Source: Nageia nagi (lineage: Eukaryota; Pinophyta). Taken from it: a DNA stretch of 64,000 nt. The position numbers were made by a program, and so were the translations under genes. Within the stretch, counting starts at the first letter, position 1, and each line of letters starts with the position of its first letter. The notes beneath the pieces are model-generated. The model ran no database searches, was not told the origin of the DNA, and saw nothing but the letters and a program-made list of their open reading frames with translations. The stretch is taken from assembly GCA_050084985.1 (NCBI GenBank), contig JBITNC010000001.1, forward strand, positions 144,088,001-144,152,000. The letters run 5' to 3'. Of the stretch, positions 59,441 through 64,000 are shown one piece after another.

Positions 59441-62400
59441 TTAAGAATATGAATTTCTCGTTTTCAATTGAGAAGTATTCTACTTTCATTGATTTGAAAA
59501 ATGAGATCATTACATATATAGGTTTTGGATAAATCCAGAAATAGATTACTAAATATAAACTCAAATTGCATGATCACAACTTGTTACAATCCAATGTAAA
59601 AGCTAAGTAATACATGCTAAATCTACCCTATAATACTAGGTGACAACTAGGCGAAACATCAACCCAAGTCAACATCATCTATGCTAAAGCTTGCCTAGTG
59701 TTGGGCGCGGTGTGCCTGGGGAACAATTTGCTGGGCACGATGTGCTTGGGTCTAGGTATGCTATGGTTGGGGAACAATTTGCTGGGCGCAGTGCGCCTTT
59801 GAACAGAGAGCTAGGAATTTCAAAAAACTCAATCTTGGACCTTGAGTAGCAAGCCAAATTTCCAACATTCTCCCCCTTGATGTTGAGGGGACTTATTATC
59901 AGGCTTCTTAGCTTCATAAACTAAACAACTCCTTTGGTCAAGATATTTGCAATATTGTCTAGGGTGTTGCAATGTTTCAGTTTGATGATATCCTTCTCCA
60001 TCATATCTCGGATGAAGTGATATTTCATGTCACAATGTTTGAATTTGTTGTGATGGATTGGATTAAGTGTTAATTGGATGGCACTTTGGTTGTTACATAA
60101 CAAAATAGTAGGATCATTTTGTTTCTCATTAAGTTCCTCCAAAACTTTCGTAACCACAATGCTTGGGCACTAGCACTTGTGATTACATTATACTATGCTT
60201 TAGTAGATGAAAGAGCAATAGTGGTTTGCTTCTTCGAACTCCATGAGATGAGTCCAGTACCAAGGCTAAAGCAATGTTCGGATGTAGACTTTCTATCATC
60301 CAAGTTACTGACCCAATCAGAGTCATTATAACCACAAAGTTTAACTCATCATGCTTGCAGTAGTGTATGCCAAATTATGATGTACCTTTGACATACCTCA
60401 AAATCATTTTGGTTGCCTTCATGTATTCTTTAGTAGGATCACTTATGTACCTAAACATAAGTGACACAACATGAGCAATATCTGGCCTAGTATTGGTGAG
60501 AAACATCAAGCTCCCAACTAGGCTTCTAAACAAGGTTACATCAAACTTGGTTGTTCTGTCATCTCTACATAATAGCTTGTCATAAGCTATTGGAGTGGGA
60601 AGTGGTTGGCATTCATCCATACCATACTTCTTTAAAATGTCATGAGCATATTTGGATTGATAAATGAAAATATCACCTTTGCTTTGAGTTACCTCCATGC
60701 CAAGGAAATAGTGCATCGGTCCAAGATCTTTCATCTCAAATTCTTGCATCATAGAGGCTTGGAAGTCAGCATTCAATTGTGCACAACTACCCATATAGAT
60801 TAGATCATCAACATATAAGCATACAAGTATGATATCTTGATATTTCTTCATGATGTAGAGAGTGGGCTCACTCTTGCTCCTCGTGAAACCATATTGATGG
60901 AAGTAACCATCAATCCTTGCATACCAAGCTCTTGGAGCTTGCTTGAGGCTATACAAGGCTTTCTTTAACATATGCACAAGACTTTCACTCCCTTCTACCT
61001 CAAAGCCTTAAGGTTGTTGCACATAGACCTCTTCATCCAAATAGTCAGTAAGGAATGCACTTTTGACATCCATATGATTCACTAGCCAACCTTTGTGTGT
61101 AGCCAAGGAAAGGACCATTCGGTTTGTCTCTTGGCTTGCTACCAAAGCAAATGTCTCTTCATAATCAATGCCATAGCGTTGGGTGAAGCCCTTTGTTACA
61201 AGCTTTGCCTTGTGTCTCTCAATGCCTCCATCAGCATTGTATTTGGTTTTATGGACCCATTTGTACCCAAGTATCATTCCTGTTGATGGAAGAAATCTCT
61301 TCCTCCATAGCCTTCAACCATAAATCATTAGTGCAAGCTTGATCATAGTTAGATGGTTCAATTTCTATACTAGTTATCAAAGCATAGTTAACTACATCAC
61401 CTTTGGGTTCATGATTATCCTCATCATCATACATATTCAAATTTTCAAAGCTTTTTATAACTTGATCAAGTTCACTTGCTTGGCTCCTTGTGAGTCTTGA
61501 GAAATTCTGAACCAACATTTGGTTGGATGGGTATGTTTGATACCTTACTTTGCTTCTTCTACTTTGGAAAGTGAAGACTTTTCTTTGTTGGTCTGATTCA
61601 AAGGCTGCACTTTAGAGAAGCTATCTTCGTTGGATTCATCATCATCAATGAGTTTTTGATGGTCCCATTCTTTCCCTTCATCAAAAATTACATCTGTAGA
61701 TACAACCTTATAAGTTTTCGGATTATACAATCTATATGCTTTGGTTTGCCAATAGCCAAAAAAAAACACATTCTTGACTCTTAGGATCTTTCTCCTATTT
61801 TCATCAGGAATGTGAGCATAAGCAAGACAACCAAAAACTCTAAAATGCTTAACAATAGGTTTTTTCTCATACCATGCCTCATAACGTGTGGTGCCATCCA
61901 AGCTTGAAGTTGGACATCTATTCAAGATGTATACTATTGTCCTTACTGCATCAGCCCAATATATATTGCTCAAATTTTTGCTTTGTAACATGCTCCTTGC
62001 CATGTCCACTATGGTTTGGTTCTTCCTCTCCGATACACCATTTTGTTGTGGAGTATAGGTAATTGTGATTTGCCTCTTTATTCCACAATCCTTGCGAAAC
62101 TTGAGTAATTCATTAGAGCAAAACTCTTCTCCTCTATCAGTCCTTAAACACTTTACAACACATTCACTTTGCTTTTCCACATGAGTTTTAAAGTCTTTAA
62201 AACGATAAAAAGATTGATTTTTGGAAGTTAGCAAATAAATCCAATATATCCTTGTGTAATCATCTATTAAAGTGAGGAAGTAGGACTTCTTACCAATACT
62301 TTGTGTTTGCATAGGGCCACAAATATCAAAATGCACCAATTGAAGGGGATAGGAAGCTCTCCAAGCTTGGCCTCTTGGAAACTTCATTCATGAGTGCTTT

Positions 62401-63415
62401 CCCAAGGCACATCCTTCACACAATGTCTCCTTTTCTTCGATCTTGGGCAGCCCATGGACCATTTGTTGATATGTCAACAATTTCAAACTTGGGTAGCTAA
62501 GATGGCCATATCTCATACGCGAAAGCCAACTCTTGTTCTCCATGACTACATTTGCTAGTTGGGCATAATCTTCGCTGAACTGAGTACAAATAATCTATTC
62601 TTGGTCATTGGGACTATAGTGATGAGCCTATGACCATTGTTCTTATCATAGATCACACACTTTCTATCTTAAAAACCAAGCTTATAGTTCTTCTCCATAA
62701 TTTGTCCCACACTTAGCAAATTGTGTTTGAGATTGGGAGTATAGTAGATGCTATATAACTTCTTGGTACCTTCTTTGGTGTTGACTTCCATGGTTCCCAA
62801 GCCTTCCATGGTCAATGTATTGTCATCTCTAAGCTTTATCTTGGATTTGAAATAGTTGTCCATTGAAGCAAGCAACTCTTCTTTTTCGATCATGTGATTA
62901 GAAGCACCAGTATGAAGAATCCAAGTTTCATTGAGATTTTGATTTGTCTTCCCATAAGACAAAAACAAATTGGAGGTCTCATCCTTTTCTCCATAATTGG
63001 CCGCACTTGCTCCTTCTTGAGCGGCCTTAGCTCTACACTCTCGCTCATAGTGCCCAAATTTGTTACAATAGTAACATTTTTTGTTTTGCTTGTCTCCCTC
63101 TCCATTCAAGCCACTTCTACCTCTTCCACGAGTAACTCCTCTCCTTCCTCTTCCTCTTCATCTTGAAGATTGTTGGCCTCTCCCTTGTGCATAGGAAGCT
63201 TCAACCTCCTTTATTGCATAAGCCTTTTTATCATCCATAGCAACCGATGATTGTGTAGAATCTTGGAGCCTCTCTTCATGGGACATCAAGGATCCTAGGA
63301 GCTGATTATAAGTGAGGGTAGATAGATCTTTGGACTCTTCAATTACAATCGCTACATGGTTCCACTTGGGAAGAAGTGTTCTCAACACTTTCTTCACTAT
63401 ATCAACATTCAGAAC
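59440..63415 (-). mobile_element. Decayed Copia element downstream of the gene
   Basis: On the minus strand gag, protease, integrase, RT and RNase H follow in Copia order from 63410 down to 59921. A polypurine tract (59869-59878, tctcccccttg on +) and a 3' LTR starting TGTTGGAAATTTGG at 59867 come next. That LTR has a TATATATG box on the minus strand (about 59513-59521) and two copies of ggggaacaatttgctgggc (59718 and 59769). Its outer end is not defined. The right end stops inside gag at about 63415; the gag N-terminus, leader and 5' LTR are missing. Confidence 0.85.
59921..63397 (-). pseudogene. Copia gag-pol, broken
   Basis: Pieces in order on the minus strand are UBN2 gag (63397-63158, EESKDLSTLTYNQLLGSLMS), zinc knuckle CYYCNKFGHYEREC (63075), protease, integrase (62387-61545, FDICGP, RTDRGEE, NGVSERKN), RT (61277-60375, LYVDDLIYMG) and RNase H end (60157-59921, LCNNQSAIQL). 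The protease reads LHTGASNHM, with His for the catalytic Asp. The integrase start is FDICGP rather than the usual SDICGP, and the second Asp context reads TDRGEEF. Frames are interrupted near 63130, 62640, 62390, 61530, 61000 and 60370. Not functional. Confidence 0.9.
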
Positions 63416-64000
63416 CTCCTACAAAGATAGGCTTATAGAGATCGCCACAACTTACACCTACCTGAGAGTGCTCTTCATGGGACCTCGTTTCTCTATGTGA
63501 ACGACAACCCCACCTAGAGTTCAATGCAAATATGCAGTAGCTTCCTCCATGGAGAGACAGTGTGCCCAACTTCATTTCTAGGATATACAATCCAAGCTCC
63601 AGTTATTCCACAGGCCCTAGCTTGAGGAGCTCGGATTGGGCCACAGTCAAGAGGATCTTGGTTAGCACACTATCCTGCTCTATTCAGAGCAAGAGGTTTG
63701 CTCCACACCACATTATGTTGGTAGAGTTTGGTTATCAGCCTTTACAGATATGGTCCCTTGCATTGATGATCCTCTTTTTTCATCATCTTTTCACCTTTGC
63801 CTCTATGGATCGAGATGATCGACTCCCCTACATAGCCTTGGCATCGTCCATGGACTTGACAGTTCAGGGTTGTCGTTGGTGTTGGTTCTTGGAGGCCTCC
63901 GAGGCATTGCAGCGCTTTGGGTTTTTGTCGGACCAGTTACCTATACCCTAAGGAGACACTGATAGAGACCCTGATGTTACGTTGGCTTCGATCAAAGACA
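63416..64000. other. Unidentified DNA at the window end
   Basis: Composition is less AT-rich than the Copia relic and similarity to gag stops at about 63415. A 129-codon + frame (63562-63951) has no domain I recognise. It may be another element that cut the Copia. Confidence 0.3.

Noticed and set aside
63562-63951. A 129-codon frame at the window end
   Set aside because: No recognisable domain or homologue, so it is not called as a gene.

Overview
This is nuclear DNA from a land plant with a large, transposon-rich genome. The sequence is strongly AT-rich. It carries plant-type Copia, Gypsy, LINE and SINE remains, and one host gene whose GT-AG introns reach about 23 kb. Long transposon-filled introns and old LTR elements fit a gymnosperm such as a conifer, but that is inference and the species cannot be read from the window.

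The only clear host gene is on the + strand: six exons from 25816 to 58476 encoding the catalytic alpha subunit of ER glucosidase II (GH31 family; RSW3/PSL5 in Arabidopsis). The exons join in correct phase to about 916 codons, with both catalytic aspartates present. The exception is a one-base shortfall at a G run (27004-27008), which breaks the reading frame before the active site.

Left flank (1-25.8 kb): an old minus-strand LTR element cut by the window edge (1-1531); AT-rich DNA with a diverged repeat pair; a LINE ORF1 relic (about 4.7-6.2 kb); a Copia gag relic (10.3-11.5 kb); a badly decayed + strand Gypsy element (about 15.6-23.9 kb) with recognisable gag, protease, RT, RNase H and integrase; and a 90-bp-period minisatellite 1.3 kb before the gene.

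Intron 3 (28495-51750) is a transposon nest. A tRNA-derived SINE is split inside its A box by a very young Copia element (30185-38948; 524-bp LTRs differing at one base; 5-bp TSD). That Copia carries a GC-rich PPR-gene fragment in its leader, an 18-mer higher-order minisatellite, and five tandem hairpins with compensatory stem changes beyond its pol gene. Its RT/RNase H region is nevertheless broken by several frameshifts. Beyond it lies a minus-strand coding relic of about 1,000 codons that I do not recognise (41079-44136), preceded by a TATA box, an array of eight hairpin repeats and a pyrimidine-only tract. Intron 5 (52266-58098) holds a tandem duplication, with a 1.08-kb hAT-like element (perfect 8-bp TSD) at its junction and an ORF1-only LINE inserted in the second copy.

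Right flank (58.5-64 kb): the 3' end of the gene, then a decayed minus-strand Copia element (about 59.4-63.4 kb) and a final 0.6 kb I could not identify.
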